From Opitutales bacterium (GTDB lineage: Bacteria > Verrucomicrobiota > Verrucomicrobiia > Opitutales > Oceanipulchritudinaceae), in assembly GCA_007123395.1 (NCBI GenBank), contig SKLD01000195.1:1-7319 (forward strand): a stretch of 7,319 bases of DNA, read 5' to 3'. The notes under the pieces are model-generated. The model worked only from the letters and a program-made list of their open reading frames with translations. It made no database searches and was not told the origin of the DNA. This document shows positions 1 to 6,121 of this stretch, one piece after another. Made by a program: the position numbers and the translations under genes. Positions within the stretch are counted from its first letter, which is position 1. The number at the start of each line of letters is the position of its first letter.

Positions 1-297
1 GTGGAACTTCTCCGTCCACTGTCGCGTGAAGTCCGCGAGGGCCGTCCCTTCGTCCTGCGCTCCGCGGATGGTCTTGTCGTCAACGTCGGTGATGTTGCGC
101 ACGTATTTCACGCTGTAACCGGCGGCACGCAGGGTGCGGTAGAGCACGTCGAAGAGGATGAAGGTGCGGAAGTTGCCGATGTGCGCGGGGCCGTAGACCG
201 TCGGCCCGCACACGTACATGCGGAATGTCGACCCGTCCTCCGGTTGGAGGGCGCGGCGTTGGCGCGAGCATGTTTCGTGCAGGTGGACCGTTTCCAT
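1..297 (-). CDS. cysS: Cysteinyl-tRNA synthetase, N-terminal part (cut by window edge)
   Basis: This is the first 99 codons of class I cysteinyl-tRNA synthetase, the cytoplasmic enzyme that charges tRNA-Cys; the rest lies left of the window. The reading frame runs from an ATG at 297 to base 1 with no stop. Family hallmarks are plain: MYVCGPTVYG at residues 27-36, with Cys30 as the expected zinc ligand, then the HIGH-type nucleotide-binding motif HIGN at 39-42, the stretch YVRNITDVDDKTI, and a following acidic/aromatic helix. The order and spacing match the usual CysS N-terminus, including about 26 residues before the MYVCGPT motif, which supports this ATG. A weak AGGG lies about 8 nt upstream. 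The gene is divergent from the sulfatase. The KMSKS loop and C-terminal domains cannot be judged. Confidence 0.95.
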   Translation of the reverse strand, partial: METVHLHETCSRQRRALQPEDGSTFRMYVCGPTVYGPAHIGNFRTFILFDVLYRTLRAAGYSVKYVRNITDVDDKTIRGAQDEGTALADFTRQWTEKFH

Positions 298-464
298 GGA
301 TGCGCCCTACCGTGCGGGTAACCGCGCCGATGTAAACCGCGAAGACGGGAACGGGCGCCGTCCCGGTCTATACACTCTGTGATTGCTCTTGGGCATGCGG
401 ACGTTGCCGCCGTTGCTGGCTTCGGACGTTGCCCCGCCGCTTCGGATCTGTTTACTCCACCGCC
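298..464. promoter_or_regulatory. Divergent intergenic region between cysS and the sulfatase gene
   Basis: These 167 bp separate two genes transcribed away from each other, so promoters for both should lie here. No strong box was found. On the plus strand the best candidates are TATACA at 369-374, with no good -35 upstream, and TTTACT at 451-456, which sits 8 nt before the sulfatase ATG. On the minus strand TTTACA is present in the sequence complementary to about 331-336, but no convincing -10 follows at the right distance. No operator-like palindrome or riboswitch fold was recognised. The region is called mainly from gene orientation. Confidence 0.35.
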
Positions 465-1964
465 ATGAAAGTGATCATGGTCATGTACGACTCGCTCAAC
501 CGGCGCATGCTTTCGCCGTATGGCTGCGACTGGGTGCAGACGCCCAACTTCGCCCGCCTCGCCCGCCGGGCGGTGACGTTCGACACAAGCTATGTCTGTT
601 CCATGCCGTGTATGCCGGCGCGGCGTGACTTCCACACGGGGCGGCCCAATTTCCTGCACCGCTCGTGGGGACCCCTCGAACCGTGGGACGACTCCGTGCC
701 GGCCATGCTCACGGCGGCGGGCGTCCATACGCACATCGTCACCGACCACCAGCACTATTGGGAGGAGGGCGCGGGCGGCAATTACCTCTCGAAATACGGC
801 AGCCATGAGATGATCCGCGGCCAAGAGGGCGATCCGTGGCGTCCGCTGTTGGAGGACCCCGGCCCGTCGCCCCGCGCGATGGGTCGTAATGCCTCGCCGG
901 ACGCATGGATGAGGCGCGACCGTGCCAACCGCAAACGCGTCGGCACCGAGGCGGACATGCCGCAGGCGCAGACCTTTGCCGCCGGGTTGGAGTTCATCGA
1001 GCGGCATGCCGACGCGGACAACTGGTTCCTGCAGATCGAGACCTTTGATCCGCACGAGCCGTTTTTCGTCCTGCCGGAACACCGCGAGCGATACGCCGCG
1101 CTCTATGAAAAGTGCCGCGACGCTCTTTGGGACTGGCCGCCCTATGCGCCGGTCAAGGAACCCCCGGAAGAAGTCGCCCTCATGCGGGCAAACTACGCTG
1201 CGCTCACCAGTGTGTGCGACGACCAGTTGGGCAAGCTTCTCGATTTGATGGACGCCCGCGGCATGTGGGAAGACACCATGCTTGTCGTTTGGACCGACCA
1301 CGGCTTCCTCCTCGGCGAGCACGGGTGCTGGGCCAAGTGCTGGATGCCGTTCTACGAGGAGATCGCCCGCACGCCGTTTTTTGTCTGGGACCCTCGCTGC
1401 GGGAAGGCGGGGGAACGCCGCCGCTCTATTGTTCAGCCCTCCATTGATCTCGGTCCCACGCTCCTCGACGCCTTCGGGCTGGCGCCAACCAAAGACATGA
1501 CCGGCCACTCCCTGCGTCCCGTCCTCCGCGACGACACCCCTTTGCGCGACACGGCGATTTTCGGGATCTTCGGCGGACAGGTGAATATCACCGACGGGCG
1601 ATACGTCTACATGCGCGCCGCCGCGCGCGAAGACAACCAGCCGCTCCACCAACACACGCTCATGCCCGCGCACATGCGCGAGGCCTTCGCGCTCGACGAA
1701 TTCGAAGGCGTGGAACTGGGCGAACCGTTTTCCTTTACCAAAGGCGTGCGGCCGCTGCGCATCCTCTCGCGGCGCAAGCGGCCGTTCGAGAAAAACGACG
1801 CCTGCCGCCGCAACCTGCTCTTTGACCTCCGGGAGGACCCGGGGCAGGCCCGCCCGCTTGATGATCCAGGTATCGAGCGGCGCTTCGTCGAATCGCTCGG
1901 TCGCGAAATGGAAGCGGTGGATGCGCCCGGCGGGCAGTTCGCTCGGCTCGGCCTCTCGGACTGA
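465..1964 (+). CDS. S1-family sulfatase (formylglycine-dependent hydrolase), no signal peptide
   Basis: A 499-residue member of the alkaline phosphatase/sulfatase superfamily, expected to hydrolyse a sulfate ester or, in related phosphonate monoester hydrolases, a phospho- or phosphonate ester. The active-site motif C-x-P-x-R is C49-M-P-A-R53, followed by a HTGR stretch; Cys49 would be oxidised to formylglycine by a maturase not encoded here. Other expected positions are Asp9 in the first strand (YDSLNR), His197 in DPHEPF, Asp278-His279 in WTDHGFLLGEHG, and Lys291. The N-terminus has one Asp where many sulfatases have Asp-Asp; D9/C49/D278/H279 resembles the ligand set I recall for phosphonate monoester hydrolases, so the substrate class is open. 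The chosen ATG puts the protein directly into strand 1. An upstream in-frame TTG at 429 adds only 12 non-hydrophobic residues. There is no signal peptide, so it should be cytoplasmic. No Shine-Dalgarno is visible. Ribokinase follows after 37 nt. Confidence 0.9.
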   Translation: MKVIMVMYDSLNRRMLSPYGCDWVQTPNFARLARRAVTFDTSYVCSMPCMPARRDFHTGRPNFLHRSWGPLEPWDDSVPAMLTAAGVHTHIVTDHQHYWEEGAGGNYLSKYGSHEMIRGQEGDPWRPLLEDPGPSPRAMGRNASPDAWMRRDRANRKRVGTEADMPQAQTFAAGLEFIERHADADNWFLQIETFDPHEPFFVLPEHRERYAALYEKCRDALWDWPPYAPVKEPPEEVALMRANYAALTSVCDDQLGKLLDLMDARGMWEDTMLVVWTDHGFLLGEHGCWAKCWMPFYEEIARTPFFVWDPRCGKAGERRRSIVQPSIDLGPTLLDAFGLAPTKDMTGHSLRPVLRDDTPLRDTAIFGIFGGQVNITDGRYVYMRAAAREDNQPLHQHTLMPAHMREAFALDEFEGVELGEPFSFTKGVRPLRILSRRKRPFEKNDACRRNLLFDLREDPGQARPLDDPGIERRFVESLGREMEAVDAPGGQFARLGLSD

Positions 1965-2001
1965 CCCATTATCGCGCAACTTCTTCAAACGAACCATCCG
2001 C

Positions 2002-2874
2002 ATGCCCCGTATCCTCAACCTCGGCTCCATCAACCTCGATCATGTCTACCGGGTTCCCCATTTCGTCCGCCCGGGAGAAACGCTGTCGAGCAACGAATAC
2101 TCCCTCGGCTTCGGGGGAAAGGGCTTCAACCAGAGCATCGCGCTGGCCCGTGCTGGTGCGCGGGTTGTTCACGCCGGAGCGGTGGGTAAGGACGGCCGCG
2201 CTTTGCTCGAGCGGTTGCGGACGGAGGGTGTCGACGCCGGCCGCGTGGCGCAGGTCGATGGTGCGACTGGTCACGCAGTTATCCAAGTCGACCCTTCCGG
2301 CCAAAACGCCATTGTGATCCACGGCGGCGCGAACGCTGGAGTCACTCCGGAGAATTTCGATACGTTTTTCCGCGGTTTCGGCCCCGGCGACCACTTTCTT
2401 TGCCAGAACGAGACATCCGCCGTGCCTGAAGCCCTTGTCCGTGCCCGAAAGGAAGGGCTCACCGTGTGGTTCAATCCCGCGCCGATGAGCGAGGCCGCCG
2501 CGGACTACCCGTTCGAGACCGTCGACTGGTTGGTGGTCAATGAAACCGAGGGCGGCGACTTGAGCGGCGCGCGGACTCCGGAGACCATCATTGAAACGTT
2601 GCGGAAGCGATTTCCGCGCCTCAGCGTTGTTCTCACACTGGGCGGCGACGGCGTCATCGTCGCGTCCGGCGGGACTACTTTCCAAATCCCCGCCCACGCG
2701 GTGGAGACCGTCGACACAACAGCCGCAGGCGACACCTTTATCGGCTACTTCGTCGCCGGGGTCATGAACGGAGACAACCGCGAAGAGGCTGCGCGCCGTG
2801 CCGCCCGCGCCGCCGCCCTCTGCGTGGCCCGGCCCGGCGCCGCCGACTCCATCCCGCGCCGGAACGAGCTGTGA
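2002..2874 (+). CDS. rbsK: Ribokinase (PfkB-family carbohydrate kinase)
   Basis: A 290-residue PfkB-family kinase, expected to phosphorylate D-ribose (or a similar sugar) at O5 with ATP in the cytoplasm, feeding the pentose phosphate pathway. The order of ribokinase landmarks is complete: GSINLDHVYRVP at the N-terminus for sugar binding, the GGKG signature at residues 38-41 followed by NQSIALARAGA, IHGGANAGVTP, FNPAP, VNETEG, LTLGGDGV, and the C-terminal DTTAAGDTF with catalytic base Asp244 and the anion hole before it. The end, GAADSIPRRNEL, also matches RbsK. DTTAAGD in place of DTTGAGD is normal for ribokinases. Length is slightly short (E. coli RbsK is about 309). The ATG at 2002 fits the family N-terminus; there is no Shine-Dalgarno. 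It lies 37 nt after the sulfatase stop, so co-transcription is likely. Pairing with a sulfatase suggests the substrate may come from a desulfated compound, which is inference. Confidence 0.92.
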   Translation: MPRILNLGSINLDHVYRVPHFVRPGETLSSNEYSLGFGGKGFNQSIALARAGARVVHAGAVGKDGRALLERLRTEGVDAGRVAQVDGATGHAVIQVDPSGQNAIVIHGGANAGVTPENFDTFFRGFGPGDHFLCQNETSAVPEALVRARKEGLTVWFNPAPMSEAAADYPFETVDWLVVNETEGGDLSGARTPETIIETLRKRFPRLSVVLTLGGDGVIVASGGTTFQIPAHAVETVDTTAAGDTFIGYFVAGVMNGDNREEAARRAARAAALCVARPGAADSIPRRNEL

Positions 2875-2934
2875 GGGCTGCGGAAGGCGTCGGTGCGGGG
2901 TATCTTCCGGTCGCGCGGTTTGGTTCATTTCGGT

Positions 2935-3025
2935 GTCGGACGGCAAGCCGGTCCGACTACGCTCGGCGGCATAGCGTAGCTGGGTTGCTTCAGCGCCCAG
3001 TCCGCGGCGGCGGTGCTGATGCGGG
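2935..3025. repeat. Structured core of repeat copy 1: four abutting inverted repeats
   Basis: Four inverted repeats follow each other with no spacer. Stem 1 (2935-2957) pairs GTCGGAC with GTCCGAC around a 9-nt GC-rich loop that can extend by two pairs closing CAAG. Stem 2 (2957-2979) pairs CTACGCT with AGCGTAG around 9 nt and shares one base with stem 1. Stem 3 (2980-3000) pairs CTGGG with CCCAG, then a T-G wobble, and after a bulged T an inner GC/GC closing a TTCA loop. Stem 4 (3001-3025) pairs TCCGCG with TGCGGG using two G-U wobbles. No T-run follows in either direction, so this does not look like a classical intrinsic terminator. Confidence 0.75.
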
Positions 3026-3089
3026 AATTCGGCCGCGTGCGGCGTCGGTGTGGGGTATCGTTCGGCCCTGCGGTTTGGTTCATTTCGGT

Positions 3090-3180
3090 GTCGGACGGCA
3101 AGCCGGTCCGACTACGCTCGGCGGCATAGCGTAGCTGGGTTGCTTCAGCGCCCAGTCCGCAGCGGCGGTGCTGATGCGGA
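3090..3180. repeat. Structured core of repeat copy 2: four abutting inverted repeats
   Basis: This is the same series of four stems as in copy 1, shifted by 155 bp: 3090-3112, 3112-3134, 3135-3155 and 3156-3180. Stems 1-3 are identical in sequence to copy 1. Stem 4 differs at two positions, and both changes keep pairing: the arms are TCCGCA and TGCGGA, giving six Watson-Crick pairs where copy 1 has two G-U wobbles. Confidence 0.75.
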
Positions 3181-3244
3181 AGTCCGGGCGCGTGCGGAGT
3201 CGGCGACAGGCGCCGTACAGTCGCGCGGTTTGGTTCTTTTCCGT

Positions 3245-3267
3245 GCCGGACGGCAAGCCGGTCCGGC
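3245..3267. repeat. Stem 1 of the truncated repeat copy 3, with a compensatory base-pair change
   Basis: Only stem 1 survives in copy 3. Its arms are GCCGGAC and GTCCGGC. Relative to copies 1 and 2, the second base of the left arm changed T to C (position 3246) and its partner changed A to G (3266), turning a T-A pair into C-G, so the 7-bp stem is preserved. The left arm of stem 2 follows at 3267-3273 but carries two changes and its right arm is absent, so stem 2 cannot form here. Confidence 0.75.
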
Positions 3268-3287
3268 TACCTTCGGCGGCACTTACC

Positions 3288-3839
3288 TCATTGCCCCAGC
3301 AGACGATCGCGGAAGGAAGTGCTGATCGGTTCTTCGCCCAGCCAGATGCGGAAATAGGCCGTGGCGAAATCACTGCCCTCCACCGTGACGAGCGGCTCGC
3401 CGTTGAGGCGCAAGGTGGTTCCTTTGTCTGGAACAAAGGTTAGGGAGTAACGGTCGCCGGGAGAAATATCCCGGTAAGCGGCATTTATTTTCTCCAGACG
3501 GTCGGAAAGCCGGTTGAGCGTATCCTCATCTACGTTCTTTCTTAACAATGCGTTCCCGCCCTCGACAATGTCGGATGCCGCGAAACTTCGACTATATTGC
3601 AGTTCAAGGCGGAGGGGGGCATCGCCGTTCAAAGCCTGCCGGAAGTCTCGGTCATTCTCCTTGTAGAGTGCACCGTCGTAGACACGGAATATACCGCGCC
3701 AGCGGAAAGTCGCCTCCGCCTTACGCTCAAAGCGAATGCCGTCTTCCATTACTTCGGCTTCAAAGACAGTGCCGTCGACCGTCGCGACGGCGAGGAAGAA
3801 TGTCAGGGCGACGAGAGTGTATCGGGATCCGGCTACCAT
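3288..3839 (-). CDS. Chalcone-isomerase-like protein, exported
   Basis: A 183-residue protein resembling the bacterial chalcone isomerase-like family (Pfam Chalcone_3 type). These are usually secreted or periplasmic, and no general reaction is established for the bacterial members; I do not infer flavonoid chemistry. The N-terminus MVAGSRYTLVALTFFLAVATVDG is a probable signal peptide (residues 1-23). The mature part shows the family pattern: a beta-rich start with GIFRVYDGALY, LELQYSRSF, a central helix ending in YRDISPGDRYSLTFVPDKG, then TTLRLNGEPL, and the C-terminal signature YFRIWLGEEPISTSFRDRLLG. The ATG at 3839 is preferred over an in-frame TTG at 3875, because it places the hydrophobic segment at the start. 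GC content in this stretch is about 50% in places, lower than the roughly 62% of the neighbours, which could mean weaker constraint or a different origin. It converges on rbsK across the repeat array and diverges from the SDR gene. Confidence 0.8.
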   Translation of the reverse strand: MVAGSRYTLVALTFFLAVATVDGTVFEAEVMEDGIRFERKAEATFRWRGIFRVYDGALYKENDRDFRQALNGDAPLRLELQYSRSFAASDIVEGGNALLRKNVDEDTLNRLSDRLEKINAAYRDISPGDRYSLTFVPDKGTTLRLNGEPLVTVEGSDFATAYFRIWLGEEPISTSFRDRLLGQ

Positions 3840-3925
3840 GGGATGGAGAATTACTGGATGTTGGCAGGAGTGCAAATTTCAAGATCAGTTTTGCATTGTG
3901 TTTTCCGCAGTGTATCCTCTCCGCC
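3840..3925. promoter_or_regulatory. Divergent promoter region for the chalcone-isomerase-like gene and the SDR operon
   Basis: This 86-bp gap between divergent genes is clearly richer in A and T than its surroundings (about 3870-3918). For the plus strand, TTGCAT (3891-3896), a 16-nt spacer and TATCCT (3913-3918) form a plausible -35/-10 pair; TATCCT ends 7 nt before the SDR ATG. For the minus strand, TTGCAC (complement of 3870-3875), a 16-nt spacer and TAATTC (complement of 3848-3853) form a second pair; the -10 ends 8 nt before the ATG at 3839. Both would start transcription at or very near the start codon. The boxes match consensus only partly, so these are candidates, not certain promoters. 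Confidence 0.45.
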
Positions 3926-4666
3926 ATGAGTCAGTCATTTTATTTTATTGGCGGTGTTACCGGAGGCGTCGGCCGCGCGCTCGCGGAGAGGTTGTCCGGT
4001 TCCGGAGCGACTGTGGCGGGTTATGCCCGAACCGCAGAGGACCTGTCGGATTTGGGTGTGGCGAAAGTTTTCGAGGCGGACGCCTGCGACTCCGCCGCCG
4101 TGGCAGGGGTTTTCAAAGAAGCGCAGGACTCGTTCGGCACTCCGGTCGGTTACGCGCACTGCATTGGATCGGTCTTTCTCAAGCCGCTCCACACGATGAA
4201 GGACGAGGAGTGGACGGAGGTCATTGCGACGAATCTGACCACCGCCTTCCATGGCCTGCGTGCGGCGGTGACAGCGATGCGGCGGCAAAAGACCGGCTCG
4301 GTCGTCCTCGTCAGCTCAGTGGCGGCCCGCTTCGGGTTGCCGAGCCACGAGGCGATCGCTGCGGCGAAGGGTGGGGTCGAGGGCCTCGTTCGCGCGGCGT
4401 CGGCGAGCTACGCGAACTTTGGCATTCGGGTAAACGGCGTCGCTCCGGGACTCGTCGAAACCTCGGCGACGAAGCACATCCTCGGCAGCGAACAGGCACG
4501 GAAGATGTCCGCTTCGATGCATCCCCTCGGTCGCATCGGGAATCCCGCTGAAGTCGCTTCGCTTATGGCATGGTTGCTTTCGGACGATGCTTCATGGGTG
4601 AGCGGACAAGTGTGGTCCATCGACGGCGGAATGGGCGGAATCATGCCCAAGCCGCGTGCCGGTTGA
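3926..4666 (+). CDS. SDR-family oxidoreductase homologue lacking the catalytic tyrosine
   Basis: A 246-residue classical-length short-chain dehydrogenase/reductase fold, cytoplasmic. The Rossmann glycine motif is GGVTGGVG at residues 9-16, where the usual first Thr is Gly. The NNAG position reads HCIG. The catalytic Asn is present (Asn103 in ATNLTTAF), as is Ser131 in VSSVAARFG. However, the Tyr-x-x-x-Lys motif reads I144-A-A-A-K148: the lysine remains and the tyrosine is isoleucine, 13 residues after Ser131 as expected. The end (RVNGVAPGLVETS, then PLGRIGNPAEVASLMAWLLSD, VSGQVWSIDGG) is otherwise a normal SDR C-terminus. From memory, a group of bacterial SDR proteins shares the HEAIAAAK sequence, so this is probably a subfamily trait rather than a mutation. 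Redox activity is uncertain. No Shine-Dalgarno precedes the ATG. The MFS gene follows after 22 nt, suggesting an operon. Confidence 0.88.
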   Translation: MSQSFYFIGGVTGGVGRALAERLSGSGATVAGYARTAEDLSDLGVAKVFEADACDSAAVAGVFKEAQDSFGTPVGYAHCIGSVFLKPLHTMKDEEWTEVIATNLTTAFHGLRAAVTAMRRQKTGSVVLVSSVAARFGLPSHEAIAAAKGGVEGLVRAASASYANFGIRVNGVAPGLVETSATKHILGSEQARKMSASMHPLGRIGNPAEVASLMAWLLSDDASWVSGQVWSIDGGMGGIMPKPRAG

Positions 4667-4688
4667 TCCGGTTTGCGGATAGACGCGA

Positions 4689-6050
4689 ATGGCTCAGCAA
4701 CTCCGGCGCCGGACGAAAGCCGGTTTTGGCGCGGCGGACTTCGGACTCTCGTCGTCCGAGCTGCTCATTCAGTTTTATCTCTTCGACTTCTATACGAGGG
4801 TCGTCGGTCTGCGTGCTGACCTTGCCGGGTATGCTCTGGCGCTCGCTGTGATCTGGGATGCCGTGAGCGATCCGCTCATGGGCATGTTGACCGACCGGAC
4901 GCGCGGTCGGTTCGGGCGCTTTCTCCCATACCTCGTGCTCGGTGCGGCAACCCTGCCTGCCGCGCTGTGGGCGCTCTTCAGTCCGCCCGCCTTCACGGGG
5001 CAGGGCGGGGCCTTTTTGTATCTGCTCTTCACCTATGTGCTCGTGAACACTTCGATGACGGTCATCGGCGTGCCGCATCTCGCCCTCGGCGGTGCCCTCA
5101 CCGATGACAGCAATGAGCGCACGGAAGTCTACGGATGGCGGCTTGTGGCGGGTACGTTCGGCTTGTTCTTCGGTATTCTCGCTCCGCTATTCGCGGCGGA
5201 GTCCTTCGGGCTAGATGTGGACTCCGACGACGGTGTGTGGTGGAGCCGTTCCTTTGCCGCGCTCTTCGTCGGCGGCGCGGTTCTTGTCTCCGCTGCCGTC
5301 ACCGTCCTTGCGGTCCGCCAACGGGCGCGGCAGGCGAAAGCGCCCGAGGGCGCGCGGTTTACGCTGCGTTCGCTCGGCGGGAGTCTGCGTGGAGTGGTCT
5401 GTAACCGCTTTTTCTTGCCCATCTTTCTTGCCTTCATCATCGCCTCGGTGGGGCGCGCCATGAACGCCACGCTGGCGCTTCCTTACTACCGTTTTCGTCT
5501 CGAGATTGCGGAGGGCGATGTGCAGCGGTGGGTCCTGGGAATTTTCGCGGTCGCCATTGTGTTCTCGGTGGCGGTCTGGATACCGCTCGGGCGTCGCTTC
5601 GGAAAGAAATGGCCCGCTTTTTCCGGGATGCTTGCTCTCGGCGTCATGACGACCGTGGCGTATCCGCTCTTTCCGGCGGGTAGTCTCGCCGGCCCGATCG
5701 CTATGGCCGTATTCGGCGGGATTGCGGTGGGTGCGATCATCCTCTTTGAGTCGCTCGTAACCGACGTGGCCGATGCCGACAGGCGTGCCACCGGTGAGCA
5801 GCGCGCCGGGCTCTATTTCGGTTTCTGGCGCCTCGGGCAAAAACTTGCCCGCTCCGTCGGGCTCGGCCTCACCGGACCGATGCTCGCGCTTATCGGGTTT
5901 GAGGAAGGCGCGCGGGCGCAGAGCGCGGACACCGCCATCGGGCTTGCATTGCTTTTCGGACCGGGGGTTGGTCTGTGTTTTATCCTTGCCGCAGTGGTTT
6001 TCGCTTTCTCGCCCATTGACCGCGGCGGAACGACGGAAGGTCGGCGGTAG
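4689..6050 (+). CDS. GPH/MelB-type MFS sugar:cation symporter
   Basis: A 453-residue inner-membrane transporter with about 12 hydrophobic segments (six in 20-210, six in about 240-445), of the glycoside-pentoside-hexuronide:cation symporter family (MFS_2, MelB-like). The diagnostic loop is clear: WDAVSDPLMGMLTDRTRGRFGR at about residues 56-77. Asp17, Asp57 and Asp61 fall where MelB has its cation- and sugar-site aspartates (19, 55, 59 in the E. coli protein, from memory), which supports a cation-coupled mechanism. A basic central loop around 210-225 separates the halves. Members carry sugars, glycosides or uronates, and some carry other solutes; the substrate cannot be read from the sequence. 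The ATG lies 22 nt after the SDR stop, with only a weak GGAT upstream, so co-transcription with the SDR is likely. The C-terminus is short and polar. Confidence 0.88.
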   Translation: MAQQLRRRTKAGFGAADFGLSSSELLIQFYLFDFYTRVVGLRADLAGYALALAVIWDAVSDPLMGMLTDRTRGRFGRFLPYLVLGAATLPAALWALFSPPAFTGQGGAFLYLLFTYVLVNTSMTVIGVPHLALGGALTDDSNERTEVYGWRLVAGTFGLFFGILAPLFAAESFGLDVDSDDGVWWSRSFAALFVGGAVLVSAAVTVLAVRQRARQAKAPEGARFTLRSLGGSLRGVVCNRFFLPIFLAFIIASVGRAMNATLALPYYRFRLEIAEGDVQRWVLGIFAVAIVFSVAVWIPLGRRFGKKWPAFSGMLALGVMTTVAYPLFPAGSLAGPIAMAVFGGIAVGAIILFESLVTDVADADRRATGEQRAGLYFGFWRLGQKLARSVGLGLTGPMLALIGFEEGARAQSADTAIGLALLFGPGVGLCFILAAVVFAFSPIDRGGTTEGRR

Positions 6051-6121
6051 CCGGGGTCCGTCGAAGGAATTTTCCGTGGATAGGGTTGCGTCAGCGCGGC
6101 CACGGCGCATACCTGCTTTTC

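Larger units (their letters stand above)
2886..3281. repeat. Tandem array of a 155-bp non-coding repeat (two full copies and one truncated)
   Basis: Direct comparison shows a period of exactly 155 bp: copy 1 at 2886-3040, copy 2 at 3041-3195, and copy 3 from 3196 with homology ending near 3281. Copies 1 and 2 are identical over 91 bp (2915-3005 versus 3070-3160); the outer parts are more diverged. Copy 3 differs from copy 1 at 6 of 57 positions over 3225-3281. The array fills almost all of the 413-bp gap between rbsK (plus) and the chalcone-isomerase-like gene (minus), which converge on it; copy 3 stops 6 bp before the latter's stop codon. The unit length is not a multiple of 3 and no frame has gene-like features, so it is not coding. 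No transposase or flanking duplication is visible. It could be a REP/BIME-like extragenic element, a tandem structured RNA, or a transcription block between convergent genes. Confidence 0.9.

Noticed and set aside
429..464. Earlier TTG start for the sulfatase
   Set aside because: It adds 12 residues with no hydrophobic core or homology, whereas the ATG at 465 begins exactly at the first strand of the fold.
108..2033. Long minus-strand open frame of 641 codons across cysS and the sulfatase gene
   Set aside because: It is antisense to two clearly recognised genes, is rich in Arg/His/Pro/Ala, has no family motif, and such long shadows are common opposite GC-rich coding sequence.
1969..2946. Minus-strand open frame of 325 codons opposite rbsK
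   Set aside because: Antisense to an intact ribokinase with all motifs; low-complexity composition and no recognisable domain.
2935..3025. Intrinsic terminator for rbsK
   Set aside because: The hairpins are strong, but no run of T follows any of them on either strand. A Rho-dependent or structure-only role remains possible but is not supported.
2886..3281. CRISPR-like array
   Set aside because: The unit is 155 bp with no short repeat/unique spacer alternation, there are only three copies, and no cas gene is nearby.
2886..3281. Remnant insertion sequence
   Set aside because: No transposase fragment, no terminal inverted repeats enclosing the unit and no target duplication could be seen; the inverted repeats are internal and local.
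2871..3325. Two plus-strand frames sharing a repeated peptide, as if encoding a repeat protein
   Set aside because: The shared peptide simply reflects the 155-bp DNA repeat. 155 is not a multiple of 3, so each copy shifts frame, and the differences between copies follow base pairing rather than codon positions.
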